From: Microvirga terricola
Lineage (GTDB): Bacteria; Pseudomonadota; Alphaproteobacteria; Rhizobiales; Beijerinckiaceae
Length of the DNA: 64,000 nt
Assembly (NCBI RefSeq): GCF_011777495.1
Contig: NZ_JAATJS010000004.1
Coordinates: forward strand, 62,001 to 126,000
Direction: 5' to 3'
Shown: piece by piece, positions 30,226-42,862 of the stretch
How the letters are laid out: each line of letters opens with the position of its first letter
How positions within the stretch are numbered: position 1 is the first letter of the stretch
Notes under the pieces: generated by a model
Seen by the model: only the letters and a program-made list of their open reading frames with translations
What the model was told of the DNA's origin: nothing
Databases searched by the model: none
Position numbers and translations under genes: made by a program

Positions 30226-30534
30226 ATGGTCATCGGCCTGAGCCACTATCTCACCGTCGCCGCCGTGCTGTTCACGCTCGGCGTGTTCGGCATCTTCATC
30301 AACCGGAAGAACGTGATCGTCATTCTGATGTCGGTCGAGCTGATCCTGCTCGCGGTCAACATCAACATGGTGGCTTTTTCGACCACCCTGAACGACATCG
30401 TCGGCCAGGTCTTCGCGCTGCTGATCTTGACGGTCGCTGCGGCGGAGGCGGCCATCGGCCTTGCCATTCTTGTGGTCTTCTTCCGCAATCGCGGCTCCAT
30501 CGCGGTTGAAGACGTCAATATGATGAAGGGCTAA
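30226..30534 (+). CDS. nuoK: NADH-quinone oxidoreductase subunit K
   Basis: 102 residues, three transmembrane helices, ND4L type. It has [17 protein letters not shown] with the conserved membrane Glu, and [17 protein letters not shown] with the second Glu, both needed for proton translocation. AAAGGAG precedes the start. Confidence 0.97.
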   Translation: MVIGLSHYLTVAAVLFTLGVFGIFINRKNVIVILMSVELILLAVNINMVAFSTTLNDIVGQVFALLILTVAAAEAAIGLAILVVFFRNRGSIAVEDVNMMKG

Positions 30535-30551
30535 GCCCGTCCGGATCGATC

Positions 30552-32584
<2,033 letters not shown>

Positions 32585-32585
<1 letters not shown>

Positions 32586-34096
32586 TGTTCGGGTTCGGTA
32601 TTCTCTCCGGCCTCCTCGTCCTGCCTCTCGTCGGGGCGGCCTTCGTCCTCACGCTGCGCGGTGACGATGAAGCGGCGCGCTCCAACGCGCGCTGGGCCGC
32701 GCTCGCCACCACGATCGTGACGTTCCTGTTGTCGCTCGCGGCCTGGGGCCGGTTCGACACGGGCTCTGCCTCGTTCCAACTCGTCGAATCCCATGCGTGG
32801 CTGGCGGAGACGATCCGCTTCAAGCTCGGCGTGGACGGCTTCTCCATGCCGTTCATCCTGCTCACCACGTTCCTGATGCCGTTCTGCATTCTGGCCTCGT
32901 GGGAGTCGATCACGCACCGGGTGAAGGAATATTTCGTCGCCTTCCTCGTGCTCGAGACGACCATGATCGGCGTCTTCGAGGCGCTGGACCTCGTGCTGTT
33001 CTACCTGTTCTTCGAAGCAGGCCTTATCCCGATGTTCCTCATCATCGGCATCTGGGGCGGCAAGCGGCGCATCTACGCCAGCTTCAAGTTCTTCCTCTAC
33101 ACGCTGCTCGGCTCGGTTCTGATGCTCCTCGCCATCATGGCGATGTACTGGGCGGCCGGCACCACCGACATCCCGACGCTCCTGACCTTCAAGTTCGCGT
33201 CGAACCTGCAGACCTGGCTGTGGCTCGCCTTCTTCGCCTCGTTCGCGGTGAAGATGCCCATGTGGCCGGTCCACACCTGGTTGCCGGATGCGCACGTTGA
33301 AGCGCCGACCGCAGGCTCGGTGATCCTGGCGGGCATCCTCCTGAAGATGGGCGGTTACGGCTTCATCCGAGTCTCGCTGCCGATGTTCCCGGATGCCTCG
33401 GTCTATTTCGCGCCGATGGTTTTTGCCCTCTCGGTCGTCGCCATCATCTACACCTCGCTCGTCGCGCTGGTGCAGGAGGACATGAAGAAGCTCATCGCTT
33501 ACTCGTCCGTGGCGCATATGGGCTTCGTCACCATGGGTCTGTTCAGCATGAACCCGCAGGGCATCCAGGGCGCCATGTTCCAGATGGTGTCGCACGGTCT
33601 CGTCTCGGGCGCGCTCTTCCTCTGCGTCGGCGTTGTCTATGACCGGATGCACACCCGTGAGATCAAGGCCTATGGCGGCCTCGTGAACCGGATGCCGCTT
33701 TATGCCGTCGCGTTCATGATCTTCACCATGGCGAATGTCGGCCTGCCGGGCACGTCGGGCTTCATCGGCGAGTTCCTGTCGCTGATGGGCGCGTTCCGGG
33801 CCAATACCTGGGTGTCGTTCTTCGCGGCGACCGGCGTGATCCTCTCGGCGGCTTACGCGCTGTTGCTCTACCGCCGCGTGGTCTTCGGCGTGCTCGACAA
33901 GCCGTCCCTGCAGGACATCACCGATCTGAACCGGCGTGAGATGATCACGTTCGCCCCGCTCATCCTGCTCGTCATCTATTACGGCGTGCAGCCCGGCCCG
34001 ATCCTCGACGCCTTCGCTGCGCCGACGGACCTGCTCATGAAGAGCTACGAGGCCGCGCTCGCAACCGTGAAGACGGCGTCTCTCGCCGCATACTGA
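32585..34096 (+). CDS. nuoM: NADH-quinone oxidoreductase subunit M
   Basis: 503 residues, about 14 transmembrane helices, ND4 antiporter-like subunit. Motifs: [21 protein letters not shown] with the key membrane Glu, [27 protein letters not shown] (in parts) and [16 protein letters not shown]. The ATG at 32585 overlaps the nuoL stop by one base, indicating coupling. Confidence 0.98.
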
Positions 34097-34103
34097 GGTC
34101 ACG

Positions 34104-35543
34104 ATGAATACCGCCCTCGCCATTCCCGCTTTTGGTCCTCTGCTGCCGGAAATCATCCTGGCCGCCGGTGTTCTCGTGCTCGTCCTGTTCGGCGCCATTC
34201 GCGGCGAGCGGTCGGCCGGCGTCATGAGCATCGCCGCTCTCGCGCTTCTCGCCGTTGCCTTCCTCGCGGTCCTGTCGCTCCCCGTCGGGCGCGTCGAGAC
34301 CATGAGCGGATCGTTCGTGATCGACCCCTTCGCCAAGTTCATGAAGGCCCTGACGCTCATCGCCTCGGCGGGCGGCGTCATCCTCTCCATGGACTACATG
34401 CGCCGCGAGGGCATCGACCGCTTCGAGTATCCGATCCTCATCGTGCTCGCGACCATCGGCATGCTGGTGGTCGTCTCGGCGAACGATCTCATCGCGCTCT
34501 ATCTCGGCCTCGAGTTACTCAGCCTCTCGTCCTACGTCATCGCGGCCATCGACCGGGACAACGTGCGCTCCACGGAAGCGGGCCTGAAGTACTTCGTGCT
34601 CGGCGCGCTCTCCTCCGGCATGCTTCTCTACGGCGCGTCGCTGGTTTACGGGTTCACCGGCACCGTGTCCTTCCCCGGCATCGCGCAGGTCCTTCATGGC
34701 CACGTCGGCAGCGGCGTGATCTTCGGCCTGGTGTTCGTGTCCGCCGGCGTCGCCTTCAAGATTTCCGCCGTGCCGTTCCATATGTGGACGCCGGACGTGT
34801 ATGAAGGCTCGCCGACCCCGGTCACGGCGTTCTTCGCGGCTGCGCCGAAGATGGCCGCCATGGCCATGGCGACGCGCCTCTTCGTCGGCGCGTTCCCCGG
34901 CATCCTCGGTCAGTGGCAGCAGATCGTCGTCTTCATCTCCATCGCCTCCATGGCGCTGGGTGCGTTCGCGGCCATCGGCCAGCGCAACCTGAAGCGACTG
35001 ATGGCCTATTCCTCCATCGGTAACGTGGGCTATGCGCTTGTCGGCCTTGCGGCCGGTACGCCGGAGGGCGTGCAGGGCGTCGTCGTTTACATGTCGATCT
35101 ACCTCGCCATGACGCTCGGCACCTTCGCCTGCATTCTGTTCCTGCGTCGTGGCACCGTGATGTTCGAGAACGTCGACGACCTGTCGGGCCTTGCCCGCAC
35201 GCATCCGTGGGTGGCCTTCGCGCTAGCGATGATGATGTTCTCGCTCGCCGGCATTCCGCCGCTCGCAGGGTTCTTCAGCAAGTTCGTGGTCTTCAACGCC
35301 GCCATCAAGGCGAACCTCGTGACGCTCGCCGTCATCGGCGTCGTCACCAGCGTGGTCGGCGCCTACTACTACCTGCGCATCGTCAAGGTCATGTACTTCG
35401 ATGAGGCGGGCGAGCGTTATGACGCTATGCCGGTCGGTGTGAAGCTGGTTCTCGTCCTGTCGAGCATTTTCGTCGTGCTCTTTGGCGTCGTGCCTGCGCC
35501 GCTCTTGTCAGCCGCGAGCGCCGCCGCGCGGTCGCTCTTCTGA
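34104..35543 (+). CDS. nuoN: NADH-quinone oxidoreductase subunit N
   Basis: 479 residues, ND2 antiporter-like subunit and last gene of the complex I operon. Motifs: [17 protein letters not shown] with the membrane Glu, [32 protein letters not shown] (in parts), [17 protein letters not shown]. birA follows after only 2 bp and is probably on the same transcript. Confidence 0.98.
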   Translation: MNTALAIPAFGPLLPEIILAAGVLVLVLFGAIRGERSAGVMSIAALALLAVAFLAVLSLPVGRVETMSGSFVIDPFAKFMKALTLIASAGGVILSMDYMRREGIDRFEYPILIVLATIGMLVVVSANDLIALYLGLELLSLSSYVIAAIDRDNVRSTEAGLKYFVLGALSSGMLLYGASLVYGFTGTVSFPGIAQVLHGHVGSGVIFGLVFVSAGVAFKISAVPFHMWTPDVYEGSPTPVTAFFAAAPKMAAMAMATRLFVGAFPGILGQWQQIVVFISIASMALGAFAAIGQRNLKRLMAYSSIGNVGYALVGLAAGTPEGVQGVVVYMSIYLAMTLGTFACILFLRRGTVMFENVDDLSGLARTHPWVAFALAMMMFSLAGIPPLAGFFSKFVVFNAAIKANLVTLAVIGVVTSVVGAYYYLRIVKVMYFDEAGERYDAMPVGVKLVLVLSSIFVVLFGVVPAPLLSAASAAARSLF

Positions 35544-35545
35544 CC

Positions 35546-36334
35546 GTGCGCCTATCGCCCGAGACCGAGGCAGCCGGATACCGGCTGCTTTCGCTTGACG
35601 CGACGGGCTCGACCAACGACGACGCGCTCGATGCTGCGCGCTCCGGCGATCCGGGCCAGCTCTGGATTGTCGCCGCGGAGCAGCATGCGGGGAGGGGGCG
35701 GCATGGCCGCCAATGGTCTTCGCCCCCCGGCAATCTCTATGCGAGCCTGCTCCTCCTCGACCCGTGCGAGATGGCAGTCGCCCCGCAACTCGGTTTTGTC
35801 GCCGGGCTCGCGCTCCATGAGGCGGTCGAGGTCGTCACCGGAATCGGGGCGCCGCGCCTGTCCTTGAAATGGCCGAACGATCTTCTCCTCGATGGGGCGA
35901 AGGTTTCGGGGCTGCTGCTCGAAGGGCACAGCGTCGAGCCGGGTCGCAGGGCGATCATCATCGGCATGGGCGTCAACGTTTGCTATTCGCCCGAGGGTAC
36001 GCCTTACCCGACGGCGAACTTGCAGACCCTCAAGTCGGGCTTGACGCGGGAGGATGTTTTCCTCGCGCTCTCCGATGCGTTCGCCAAAACCTTCGCGGCG
36101 TGGCGCGCCTCGTCGCGCATGAATGTCGCGGATCCGTTCGGCGCTATCCGTCGCCTGTGGCTGGAGCGGGCGGCTGGTGTCGGGCGGGAGGTGACCCTTC
36201 GCCTTCCATCCGGCGAGAAAAAAGGTATCTTCGAGGGACTTGATCGTTCTGGCCGCTTGCAGTTGAAAGGCCCCGCGGGGGTCGAACTCGTCGACGCTGG
36301 CGATCTTTATTTTCCTAATTTCAGTACGATATAG
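35546..36334 (+). CDS. birA: Biotin--[acetyl-CoA-carboxylase] ligase
   Basis: 262 residues, the short BirA form without an N-terminal DNA-binding domain, so it is a ligase only. Signature motifs: biotin/ATP loop AGRGRHGRQWSSPPGNLYAS, KWPNDLLLDGAKVSGLLLE with the catalytic Lys region, and IIIGMGVNVCYSP. The C-terminal SH3-like domain holds VTLRLPSGEKKGIFEGLDRSG. The GTG start at 35546 lies 2 bp after nuoN. The nuoN-birA-RNase J order is common in Hyphomicrobiales. Confidence 0.95.
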   Translation: MRLSPETEAAGYRLLSLDATGSTNDDALDAARSGDPGQLWIVAAEQHAGRGRHGRQWSSPPGNLYASLLLLDPCEMAVAPQLGFVAGLALHEAVEVVTGIGAPRLSLKWPNDLLLDGAKVSGLLLEGHSVEPGRRAIIIGMGVNVCYSPEGTPYPTANLQTLKSGLTREDVFLALSDAFAKTFAAWRASSRMNVADPFGAIRRLWLERAAGVGREVTLRLPSGEKKGIFEGLDRSGRLQLKGPAGVELVDAGDLYFPNFSTI

Positions 36335-36367
36335 CCAAGCTTGAGAGCTGGCTGGCAAGGTTTGATA

Positions 36368-38035
36368 ATGGCACACGATGAACTGGTCTTCCTCCCGCTC
36401 GGCGGGCTCGGCGAGATCGGGATGAATGCCGCTCTTTACGGTTTCGGACCGGAGACGCATCGCAAATGGATTCTGGTCGATTGCGGCATGGGCTTCGGGG
36501 GGGAAGAGAATCTTCCCGGCATCGATCTGGTCTATCCGGATCTGCGCTTCATCGAGGAAGAGCGTCACAACCTTCTGGGCATCTTCATCACCCACGCGCA
36601 CGAAGACCACATCGGCGCGCTGGTGGAGATGTGGCCGCGCCTGCAAGCGCCGATCTACGCGACGAAATTCGCCATCGGCCTTCTGGAGACGCGTCGCCTT
36701 TCGGAGCCCAATGCACCCAAGCTCGACCTCAACGAGATCGTTCCCGGCAATCGCCTGAAGCTCGGGCCGTTCGATGTGGAATACGTACCGGTGGCGCATT
36801 CGATTCCGGAATCGAACGCGCTCGCCATCCGCACGCCGCAGGGCCTCGTGGTGCATACCGGCGATTGGAAGATCGACAACACGCCTTATCTCGGCAGCCT
36901 CACGTCGGAGACGAATTTCCGCGCGCTCGGTGACGAGGGTGTGCTGGCGCTGGTGTGCGACTCCACCAACGTGGTTCGCGAAGGCACGAGCCCGAGCGAG
37001 GCGGATGTCGCAAAGCATCTCGCAGTCCTCATCAAGGATGCGCCGCATCGCGTGGCGGTCACCACCTTTGCGTCGAACGTGGCCCGCATCCGCTCCATCG
37101 CGGAAGCCGCGCGCGAGTGCGGCCGCGAGGTCGTGGTGGTGGGCCGTGCCATGGACCGCGTGGTCGATGTGGCGACGGAGTGCGGCTATCTCGAAGGCCT
37201 GCCGGAATTCCGCTCTTCCGAGACCTTCGGCTACCTGCCGCGCGAAAAAGTGGTGGCGCTTCTCACTGGCTCGCAAGGCGAGCCCCGTGCCGCGCTCTCG
37301 CGTGTGGCGCAGGATGAGCACCCCGACATCGCGCTCTCCGCAGGCGACCGCGCGATTTTTTCCTCCCGCGGCATTCCCGGCAACGAGAAGGCCATCGGCT
37401 CCATCATTAACAACCTGATCGAGCAGGGGATCGAGGTCATCACCGACCGCACCGATCTCGTGCACGTCTCCGGCCATCCGCGCCGGGGCGAGTTGGCGCA
37501 GATGTATGAGTGGACCCGTCCGCGTATCGCCATCCCCGCGCACGGCGAGGCGCTGCATCTGGCCGAGCACGCGAAATTCGCGCGCGCCCAGGGCGTGCCG
37601 GATGTCGTGCGCGCCAAGAACGGAACGCTCGTGCGCCTCGCTCCGGGGACGCCGGAAATCGTCGACAAGATCCCCGCAGGCCGTCTCTACAAGGACGGCA
37701 ATCTCGTGATCCCGTCGACCGAGCGGGCACTGCCTGAGCGGCGCAAGCTCGCGTTTGCCGGCATCGTCACGGTCGCCATCGCGATCAACGGTAAGGGCGA
37801 GATCGCAGGCGACCCGATCATCGACACGATGGGCCTGCCCGAAAGAAACCGGCACGGCGACGACCTGAGCGACATCATCGCCGATATCGTGTCGGACACC
37901 CTCGACGGCATGGCGAAATCCAAGCGCCGTGACCCCGAGGCCGTGGAAAACGCCGTCCACCGCGCGGTGCGCTCCGCCGTCAACGAGGCCTGGGGCAAGA
38001 AACCCGCCTGCCATGTCCTCGTCGTCGAGGTATAG
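36368..38035 (+). CDS. rnj: Ribonuclease J
   Basis: 555 residues, a metallo-beta-lactamase/beta-CASP nuclease. Zinc ligands lie in THAHEDHIGALVEMWPRL and later HTGDWKIDNTP. The beta-CASP region has TSPSEADV-like GTSPSEADVAKHL, LTGSQGEPRAALSRVA and VHVSGHPRRGELAQMYEW. It processes and degrades RNA, including 5'-to-3' exonuclease activity. The ATG at 36368 is chosen (MAHDELVFLPLGGLGEIGMN); a TTG at 36341 in frame adds a non-family start. Confidence 0.95.
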   Translation: MAHDELVFLPLGGLGEIGMNAALYGFGPETHRKWILVDCGMGFGGEENLPGIDLVYPDLRFIEEERHNLLGIFITHAHEDHIGALVEMWPRLQAPIYATKFAIGLLETRRLSEPNAPKLDLNEIVPGNRLKLGPFDVEYVPVAHSIPESNALAIRTPQGLVVHTGDWKIDNTPYLGSLTSETNFRALGDEGVLALVCDSTNVVREGTSPSEADVAKHLAVLIKDAPHRVAVTTFASNVARIRSIAEAARECGREVVVVGRAMDRVVDVATECGYLEGLPEFRSSETFGYLPREKVVALLTGSQGEPRAALSRVAQDEHPDIALSAGDRAIFSSRGIPGNEKAIGSIINNLIEQGIEVITDRTDLVHVSGHPRRGELAQMYEWTRPRIAIPAHGEALHLAEHAKFARAQGVPDVVRAKNGTLVRLAPGTPEIVDKIPAGRLYKDGNLVIPSTERALPERRKLAFAGIVTVAIAINGKGEIAGDPIIDTMGLPERNRHGDDLSDIIADIVSDTLDGMAKSKRRDPEAVENAVHRAVRSAVNEAWGKKPACHVLVVEV

Positions 38036-38055
38036 GGGCGCTGACAGGAGCAGAT

Positions 38056-38460
38056 ATGATCGGCCGTCTCAATCATGTGGCAATCGCCGTCCGCGACATC
38101 AGCGCGGCCTCGGCGCTTTACCGGAACACGCTGGGGGCGCAGGTTTCCGCGCCGGAGGCGCTGACTGACCATGGCGTAACGGTCGTTTTCATCACGCTGC
38201 CCAACACCAAGATCGAGCTTCTGGAGCCGCTGGGCGCGGACTCTCCCATCGCGAAGTTCCTCGAAAAGAACCCCGATGGGGGCATCCACCACATCTGCTA
38301 CGAGGTGGAGGATATTGCCGCCGCGCGCGACCGGCTGATCCAAACCGGCGCGCGGGTGCTGGGCGCCGGCGAGCCGAAGATCGGGGCGCACGGCAAGCCG
38401 GTGCTTTTCTTGCACCCCAAGGACTTCAACGGCACATTGATCGAACTCGAACAGGCGTGA
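38056..38460 (+). CDS. mce: Methylmalonyl-CoA epimerase
   Basis: 134 residues, a VOC-fold metal enzyme. It starts MIGRLNHVAIAVRDISAASALYR with the first metal His, has GGIHHICYEVEDI with the second, and ends GTLIELEQ with the metal Glu. It interconverts (S)- and (R)-methylmalonyl-CoA in propionate catabolism. It sits 20 bp after RNase J and 9 bp before the DUF1467 gene, so all three may be co-transcribed. Confidence 0.93.
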   Translation: MIGRLNHVAIAVRDISAASALYRNTLGAQVSAPEALTDHGVTVVFITLPNTKIELLEPLGADSPIAKFLEKNPDGGIHHICYEVEDIAAARDRLIQTGARVLGAGEPKIGAHGKPVLFLHPKDFNGTLIELEQA

Positions 38461-38469
38461 GGGCAGGGC

Positions 38470-38805
38470 ATGATTAAACTCGTTAAATTCATCGCGAATT
38501 CGCTCTGGACGACATCCGCCGTGATCGTCGTAATGTCCGCCATCGCCGTTTCCATCGTGGTCCATGCCTTTGGGCTGAAGATCAGCGGCGGCATAGCCCT
38601 CTATTTCGTCATCTGGTGGACGCTTCTCTTCGCCATCTTGCCTTTCGGCGTACGCAGCCAGGTCGAGGTGGGTGATGTCGCCCACGGCACCGAACCCGGC
38701 GCCCCGGCTGCTCCGGCGTTGCGCGAGAAAGCCATCTGGACGACCTTTGTGTCCTCGGCGGTGCTAGTGTTCACCGCAGGCGTGCTGCCGCTTTCGGGGC
38801 TTTGA
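38470..38805 (+). CDS. DUF1467 family membrane protein
   Basis: 111 residues with three hydrophobic segments: an N-terminal signal-anchor-like stretch, a middle one with GGIALYFVIWWTLLFAILPFGVRS, and a C-terminal one with VFTAGVLPLSG. The signature WWTLLFAILPFGVRSQ followed by a hydrophilic loop is DUF1467. This family is regularly found next to mce and proS in alphaproteobacteria. Function unknown; inner-membrane location is inferred. Confidence 0.88.
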   Translation: MIKLVKFIANSLWTTSAVIVVMSAIAVSIVVHAFGLKISGGIALYFVIWWTLLFAILPFGVRSQVEVGDVAHGTEPGAPAAPALREKAIWTTFVSSAVLVFTAGVLPLSGL

Positions 38806-38844
38806 TCGCTCAGTCAGGGAGACGCACAGCGTCGCCATCCTCAT

Positions 38845-38883
38845 TGTCATGGCCGGGCTCGTCCCGGCCATCTTTGTTTTTGG
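38845..38883. repeat. Half copy of the TGTCAT-type intergenic repeat
   Basis: TTGTCATGGCCGGGCTCG then TCCCGGCCATC matches the left half of the copy at 43738-43837 almost base for base, but the right half with CAAGCCCGGTGATGACA is absent. Confidence 0.7.
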
Positions 38884-38964
38884 GAGAACCCTAAAAGGCG
38901 TGGTCTCGGGGGCGGGACGGATGAGGCGTAAGGGGCGGGCCATCTGGCCGGAGGGGTGGGTGCC

Positions 38965-38994
38965 AAAAAGAAAAAAGCAAGGCTTTCGCCTTGC
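38965..38994 (-). terminator. Rho-independent terminator, minus strand
   Basis: Stem GCAAGGC (38977-38983) / GCCTTGC (38988-38994). Read on the minus strand the loop is GAAA and the stem is followed by TTTTTTCTTTTT. It must serve a minus-strand transcript coming from 39000-39300, where the only candidate is the tiny ORF at 39043-39174 or a small RNA. Confidence 0.8.
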
Positions 38995-39042
38995 CTGAAC
39001 TGCCTTTTGGCTTGTTGATCCTTGGCTTTCTAATGCCGTCGC

Positions 39043-39174
39043 CTATTTGCGGCGCACGAGGATCTTGTTCCTCCCGAAACTCGGACCGTAGCCTCTGACC
39101 TTTTTAAGGAAGTCTAAAGACGTATTGGGCTGTTTATAGCCACCTTACATGCTCCTGTCATCATTTTTGGGCAT
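39043..39174 (-). pseudogene. Tiny basic ORF with an internal TAA (or small RNA), unrecognised
   Basis: From ATG at 39174 on the minus strand the frame reads nine codons (M-P-K-N-D-D-R-S-M), TAA at 39145-39147, then 33 codons to TAG at 39043. The 33 codons have a protein-like composition: KQPNTSLDFLKKVRGYG followed by PSFGRNKILVRRK, which is strongly basic. AGGAG precedes the second ATG but only by one base. A good terminator lies about 50 bp downstream on the same strand, so something is transcribed here. I do not recognise the sequence. It may be a broken small-protein gene or a small RNA with a fortuitous frame. Confidence 0.35.
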
Positions 39175-39338
39175 GGATTGATGCTTTTTTTGGCACAGGT
39201 CGTATTGACCTTTCGTATTAGACGCGTGTTGCCGCCCTGCGAGGCAATGACCGCTTGTCTTTTGCCAGATGGCTGTGTTGTGTGCTTGAAACGAGTCGCA
39301 ATCCGCTTTCCCTATCTGACCGACATTAAAGGCGTTCC

Positions 39339-40670
39339 ATGCGTTTGAGCCGCTTTTTCCTGCCCATTCTCCGTGAAACGCCGAAAGAGGCGGAGATCAT
39401 TTCCCACCGCCTGATGCTCCGGGCCGGCATGATCCGCCAGGAATCGGCGGGCATCTATGCGTGGCTGCCGTTGGGCCTGAAGGTTTTGAACAAGGTCAAC
39501 GCCATCGTCCGCGAGGAGCAGAACCGCTCCGGCGCCGTCGAGTTGCTGATGCCGACCATCCAGTCGGCGGACCTCTGGCGGGAATCGGGCCGCTATGACG
39601 CCTACGGCAAGGAAATGCTGCGCATCCAGGACCGGCACGAGCGCGAGATGCTCTTCGGCCCGACCAACGAGGAAATGATCACGGAGATCTTCCGGGGCTA
39701 TGTGCGCTCCTACAAGGACCTGCCGCTGAACCTCTATCACATCCAGTGGAAGTTCCGTGACGAGGTGCGTCCGCGCTTCGGCGTCATGCGCTCGCGCGAG
39801 TTCTTGATGAAGGACGCCTATTCCTTCGATCTCGATCAGGCGGGTGCTCGGCATTCCTACAACAAGATGTTTGTGGCCTATCTTCGCACCTTCGCCCGCA
39901 TGGGCCTGAAGGCAATCCCGATGCGGGCCGATACCGGCCCCATCGGCGGCGATTTGAGCCACGAGTTCATCATTCTCGCCTCCACGGGCGAGAGCGAGGT
40001 GTTTTGCCACGCGGATTATCTCAATTTCGACATTCCGGCGGCGGATACGGATTTTGACAGCGCGCCCGGCCTGCAGACGCTCGTCGACAAATGGACCTCG
40101 CTCTACGCCGCCACCTCCGAGATGCACGACGCCGGCGCCTTCGACGCGATGCCCGCCGACAAGAAGATGTCCGCGCGCGGCATCGAGGTCGGTCACATCT
40201 TCTATTTCGGCACCAAGTATTCCGCCCCGATGGGCGCGAAGGTCATGGGGCCGGACGGGCAGGAGAAGGAAGTCCACATGGGCTCCTACGGCATCGGCCC
40301 GAGCCGCCTGATCGCCGCGATCATCGAGGCGAGCCACGACGAAAACGGCATCATCTGGCCAGAGGCCGTGGCGCCCTTCGACGTCGCCATCCTCAACCTC
40401 AAGGTCGGCGATGCGGCCACCGACGAGGCCTCGAGCAAGCTCTATCGGGAGCTGACGGCGGCTGGCCGCGACGTGCTCTATGACGACCGCGACGAGCGTC
40501 CGGGTGGCAAGTTCGCCACCGCCGATCTCATCGGCATTCCGTGGCAGGTTCTCATCGGCCCGAAGGGGCTGACCGAGGGCAAGGTGGAGCTGAAGCACCG
40601 CGCCACTGGTGAGCGCGAAGTGCTGCCGCTCGGCGACGTCGTCGCCCGCCTGACAGGCAAGGCCCGCTAA
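39339..40670 (+). CDS. proS: Prolyl-tRNA synthetase
   Basis: 443 residues, the short alphaproteobacterial ProRS that lacks the large editing insertion of the roughly 570-residue form. Class II motifs: [20 protein letters not shown], motif 2 region [27 protein letters not shown] (in parts) and motif 3 [15 protein letters not shown]. The anticodon-binding domain is C-terminal with [21 protein letters not shown]. It charges tRNA-Pro in the cytosol. Without the insertion, removal of mischarged Ala would need a free-standing editing protein, which is not in this window. Confidence 0.97.
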   Translation: MRLSRFFLPILRETPKEAEIISHRLMLRAGMIRQESAGIYAWLPLGLKVLNKVNAIVREEQNRSGAVELLMPTIQSADLWRESGRYDAYGKEMLRIQDRHEREMLFGPTNEEMITEIFRGYVRSYKDLPLNLYHIQWKFRDEVRPRFGVMRSREFLMKDAYSFDLDQAGARHSYNKMFVAYLRTFARMGLKAIPMRADTGPIGGDLSHEFIILASTGESEVFCHADYLNFDIPAADTDFDSAPGLQTLVDKWTSLYAATSEMHDAGAFDAMPADKKMSARGIEVGHIFYFGTKYSAPMGAKVMGPDGQEKEVHMGSYGIGPSRLIAAIIEASHDENGIIWPEAVAPFDVAILNLKVGDAATDEASSKLYRELTAAGRDVLYDDRDERPGGKFATADLIGIPWQVLIGPKGLTEGKVELKHRATGEREVLPLGDVVARLTGKAR

Positions 40671-40707
40671 GGTCCCGATGCGAAGCCCGCGAGCGCCGCA
40701 CCCTTTC

Positions 40708-40753
40708 ACCTCCCCCTTGAGGGGAGGTCGACGCCAAATGCGTCGGGTGGGTG
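40708..40753. repeat. Two-hairpin intergenic palindrome (CCTCCCC/GGGGAGG type)
   Basis: ACCTCCCC (40708-40715) pairs with GGGGAGGT (40721-40728). It is followed at once by CGACGC (40729-40734) pairing with GCGTCG (40740-40745), then GGTGGGTG. This arrangement resembles a common palindromic repeat class of Hyphomicrobiales chromosomes, but only one copy is visible here. Confidence 0.5.
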
Positions 40754-40828
40754 CGTTGCCAGCCATTCAGTTTGGCTTTGTTACCTCCAGCCCTAGCTCC
40801 TTCCTGCAAGGGGACGTTTGGGGGGCTC

Positions 40829-42100
40829 ATGGTTAAAGCCGCAAAGGGGACAAAGCCCTTCTCGCTCTTCGAGTGGATGCTCGCCGGGCGTTACCTCCGC
40901 ACGCGGCGGCGGGAAGGATTCGTGTCCGTCATCGCGGGCTTTTCCTTCCTCGGCATCATGCTGGGCGTCGCGACGCTGATCGTCGTGCTTTCGGTCATGA
41001 ACGGGTTCCGCAAGGAGCTGCTCGACAAGATCGTCGGCATCAACGGCCACATCTTCGTTGCGCCCATCGACTCGCCGCTCACGGACTATGCCGATGTCGC
41101 CAAGCGCATTGCCGCGGTGCCAGGCGTGAAGCGTGCCGTGCCGCTGGTCGAAGGGCAGGCGTTCGGCTCTTCGCCCTATAACGGCAGCGGCGTTCTGGTG
41201 CGCGGCATCCGCGGCGAGGACATCCATCGCATCGACAGCATCGCGGGCAATGTCCGCCAGGGCACGCTCGATAATTTCGACGGCAGCGAAGGCGTCGCCA
41301 TCGGCCGACGTCTGGCGGAGTCGTTGTCGCTTCAGGCTGGCGACACGCTCACCCTCATCACGCCGCGCGGTGCATCGACTCCCTTCGGCACCGCACCGCG
41401 GGTAAAGGCCTATCCCGTCAAAGCGGTCTTCGAGATCGGCATGACGGAGTTCGACGCGACCTTCGTATATATGCCGCTCGCCGAGGCGCAGAACTATTTC
41501 AACCGCCCGGATGATGCGCAGGTCATCGAGGTCTTTCTCAACAATGCCGACAAGGTGGACGAGGCGCGCGCCCGCATCGACGATGCGGCGGGGCGGCCCA
41601 TCGTGCAGACCGATTGGCGGCAGCGCAACCGCACCTTTTTCGCGGCGCTCGAAGTGGAGCGCAACGTGATGTTCATCATCCTCACGCTCATCGTACTGGT
41701 GGCCGCGCTCAACATCATTTCCGGCCTCATCATGCTGGTGAAGGACAAGTCGAGCGATGTCGCGATCCTGCGCACCATGGGCGCGACGCGCGGCGCGATC
41801 ATGCGCGTGTTCCTCATCACCGGCGCATCCATCGGCATCGTCGGCACGATTGCCGGGTTCTTCCTCGGCATTGCGTTCACGCTCAACATTCAGCGCATTC
41901 AAAGCTTCATTTCGTGGCTGCTGAACCGGGATTTGTGGGATCCGACGGTGCGGTTCCTGTCTCAAGTGCCCGCAGAGATCGACAGTGGAGAGGTGACGAC
42001 CGTTCTCGCCATGGCGCTGGGTCTTTCGCTTCTCGCCACTCTGTACCCATCCTGGAAGGCCGCGAAGCTCGATCCGGTCGAAGCGCTGCGCTACGGGTGA
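40829..42100 (+). CDS. lolC: Lipoprotein-releasing ABC transporter permease (LolC/LolE type)
   Basis: 423 residues with the FtsX/MacB-like layout: one N-terminal helix ([20 protein letters not shown]), a large periplasmic domain (about 50-270), then three C-terminal helices. The N-terminal [28 protein letters not shown] pattern is typical of LolC/E, and [23 protein letters not shown] is the coupling-helix region. A single LolC/E-type gene followed by lolD suggests a homodimeric LolF-like permease; whether it is closer to LolC or LolE cannot be settled. The start ATG 40829 replaces an upstream GTG that would add 26 non-family residues. Confidence 0.93.
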   Translation: MVKAAKGTKPFSLFEWMLAGRYLRTRRREGFVSVIAGFSFLGIMLGVATLIVVLSVMNGFRKELLDKIVGINGHIFVAPIDSPLTDYADVAKRIAAVPGVKRAVPLVEGQAFGSSPYNGSGVLVRGIRGEDIHRIDSIAGNVRQGTLDNFDGSEGVAIGRRLAESLSLQAGDTLTLITPRGASTPFGTAPRVKAYPVKAVFEIGMTEFDATFVYMPLAEAQNYFNRPDDAQVIEVFLNNADKVDEARARIDDAAGRPIVQTDWRQRNRTFFAALEVERNVMFIILTLIVLVAALNIISGLIMLVKDKSSDVAILRTMGATRGAIMRVFLITGASIGIVGTIAGFFLGIAFTLNIQRIQSFISWLLNRDLWDPTVRFLSQVPAEIDSGEVTTVLAMALGLSLLATLYPSWKAAKLDPVEALRYG

Positions 42101-42104
42101 AACT

Positions 42105-42800
42105 ATGTCCTCCGGCCAGCCCCAACCCGCCTTGTTCCTGTCGAAAGTCGAGCGCCGCTACCCGCAAGGGGAGGGCTTTCTCGAAGTCTTGCGCAGTGCG
42201 GACCTCGCGATCTGGCCAGGCGAGATCGTGGCGCTGATTGCGCCTTCCGGCACCGGCAAATCGACCCTGCTCCATGTGGCGGGCCTGCTCGAAAAGCCCG
42301 ATGGCGGCGAGGTCTATGTCGGCGGCAAGCCGACCGCGAGCATGAACGATCACGAGCGCACACGCGTGCGGCGCGAGGAACTAGGCTTCGTCTATCAGTT
42401 CCACCACCTGCTGCCCGAATTTTCTGCGCTGGAAAACGTCGTCATTCCGCAGCTCATTCGCGGACTGCCGAAGACCGAGGCGCGGGATCGCGGTAAGCAG
42501 ATCCTGACCTTCCTCGGCCTCGGCAAAAGGCTCGAAAACCGCCCCGGCGAACTCTCAGGCGGTGAGCAGCAGCGCGTCGCCATCGCCCGCGCGGTCGCCA
42601 ACGCACCGCGCCTGCTGCTGGCCGATGAGCCTACTGGCAATCTCGACCCGAACACGGCGGACCGCGTCTTCCAGACCCTCGTCTCCATCGTCCGCGCCTC
42701 GAAGCTTGCGGCGCTGATCGCCACCCACAACATGGACCTCGCCGCCCGCATGGACCGCCGCGTCACCATCCGCGAGGGGCAGATCGTCCAGCTGCGCTGA
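42105..42800 (+). CDS. lolD: Lipoprotein-releasing ABC transporter ATPase
   Basis: 231 residues. Walker A PSGTGKST, the Q-loop region [17 protein letters not shown] with the LolD-typical HHLLPEF stretch, ABC signature [14 protein letters not shown], Walker [14 protein letters not shown] and the H-loop IATHNMDLA. It drives release of lipoproteins from the inner membrane to the LolA carrier. It starts 4 bp after the permease gene. Confidence 0.96.
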   Translation: MSSGQPQPALFLSKVERRYPQGEGFLEVLRSADLAIWPGEIVALIAPSGTGKSTLLHVAGLLEKPDGGEVYVGGKPTASMNDHERTRVRREELGFVYQFHHLLPEFSALENVVIPQLIRGLPKTEARDRGKQILTFLGLGKRLENRPGELSGGEQQRVAIARAVANAPRLLLADEPTGNLDPNTADRVFQTLVSIVRASKLAALIATHNMDLAARMDRRVTIREGQIVQLR

Positions 42801-42862
42801 TCCTCTTGGCAGGAGGCGTCTTGCCTCTTTGCCTTTTCCCGCAAACAGGCTAGGTCACGGCC

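Larger units (their letters stand above)
38806..39338. other. Long intergenic region between DUF1467 and proS
   Basis: 533 bp. It holds a half copy of the TGTCAT-type repeat (38845-38883), a minus-strand terminator (38965-38994) and a short basic open frame on the minus strand (39043-39174), described separately. The right-hand 160 bp is AT-richer and should include the proS promoter. No other gene is supportable. Confidence 0.5.
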
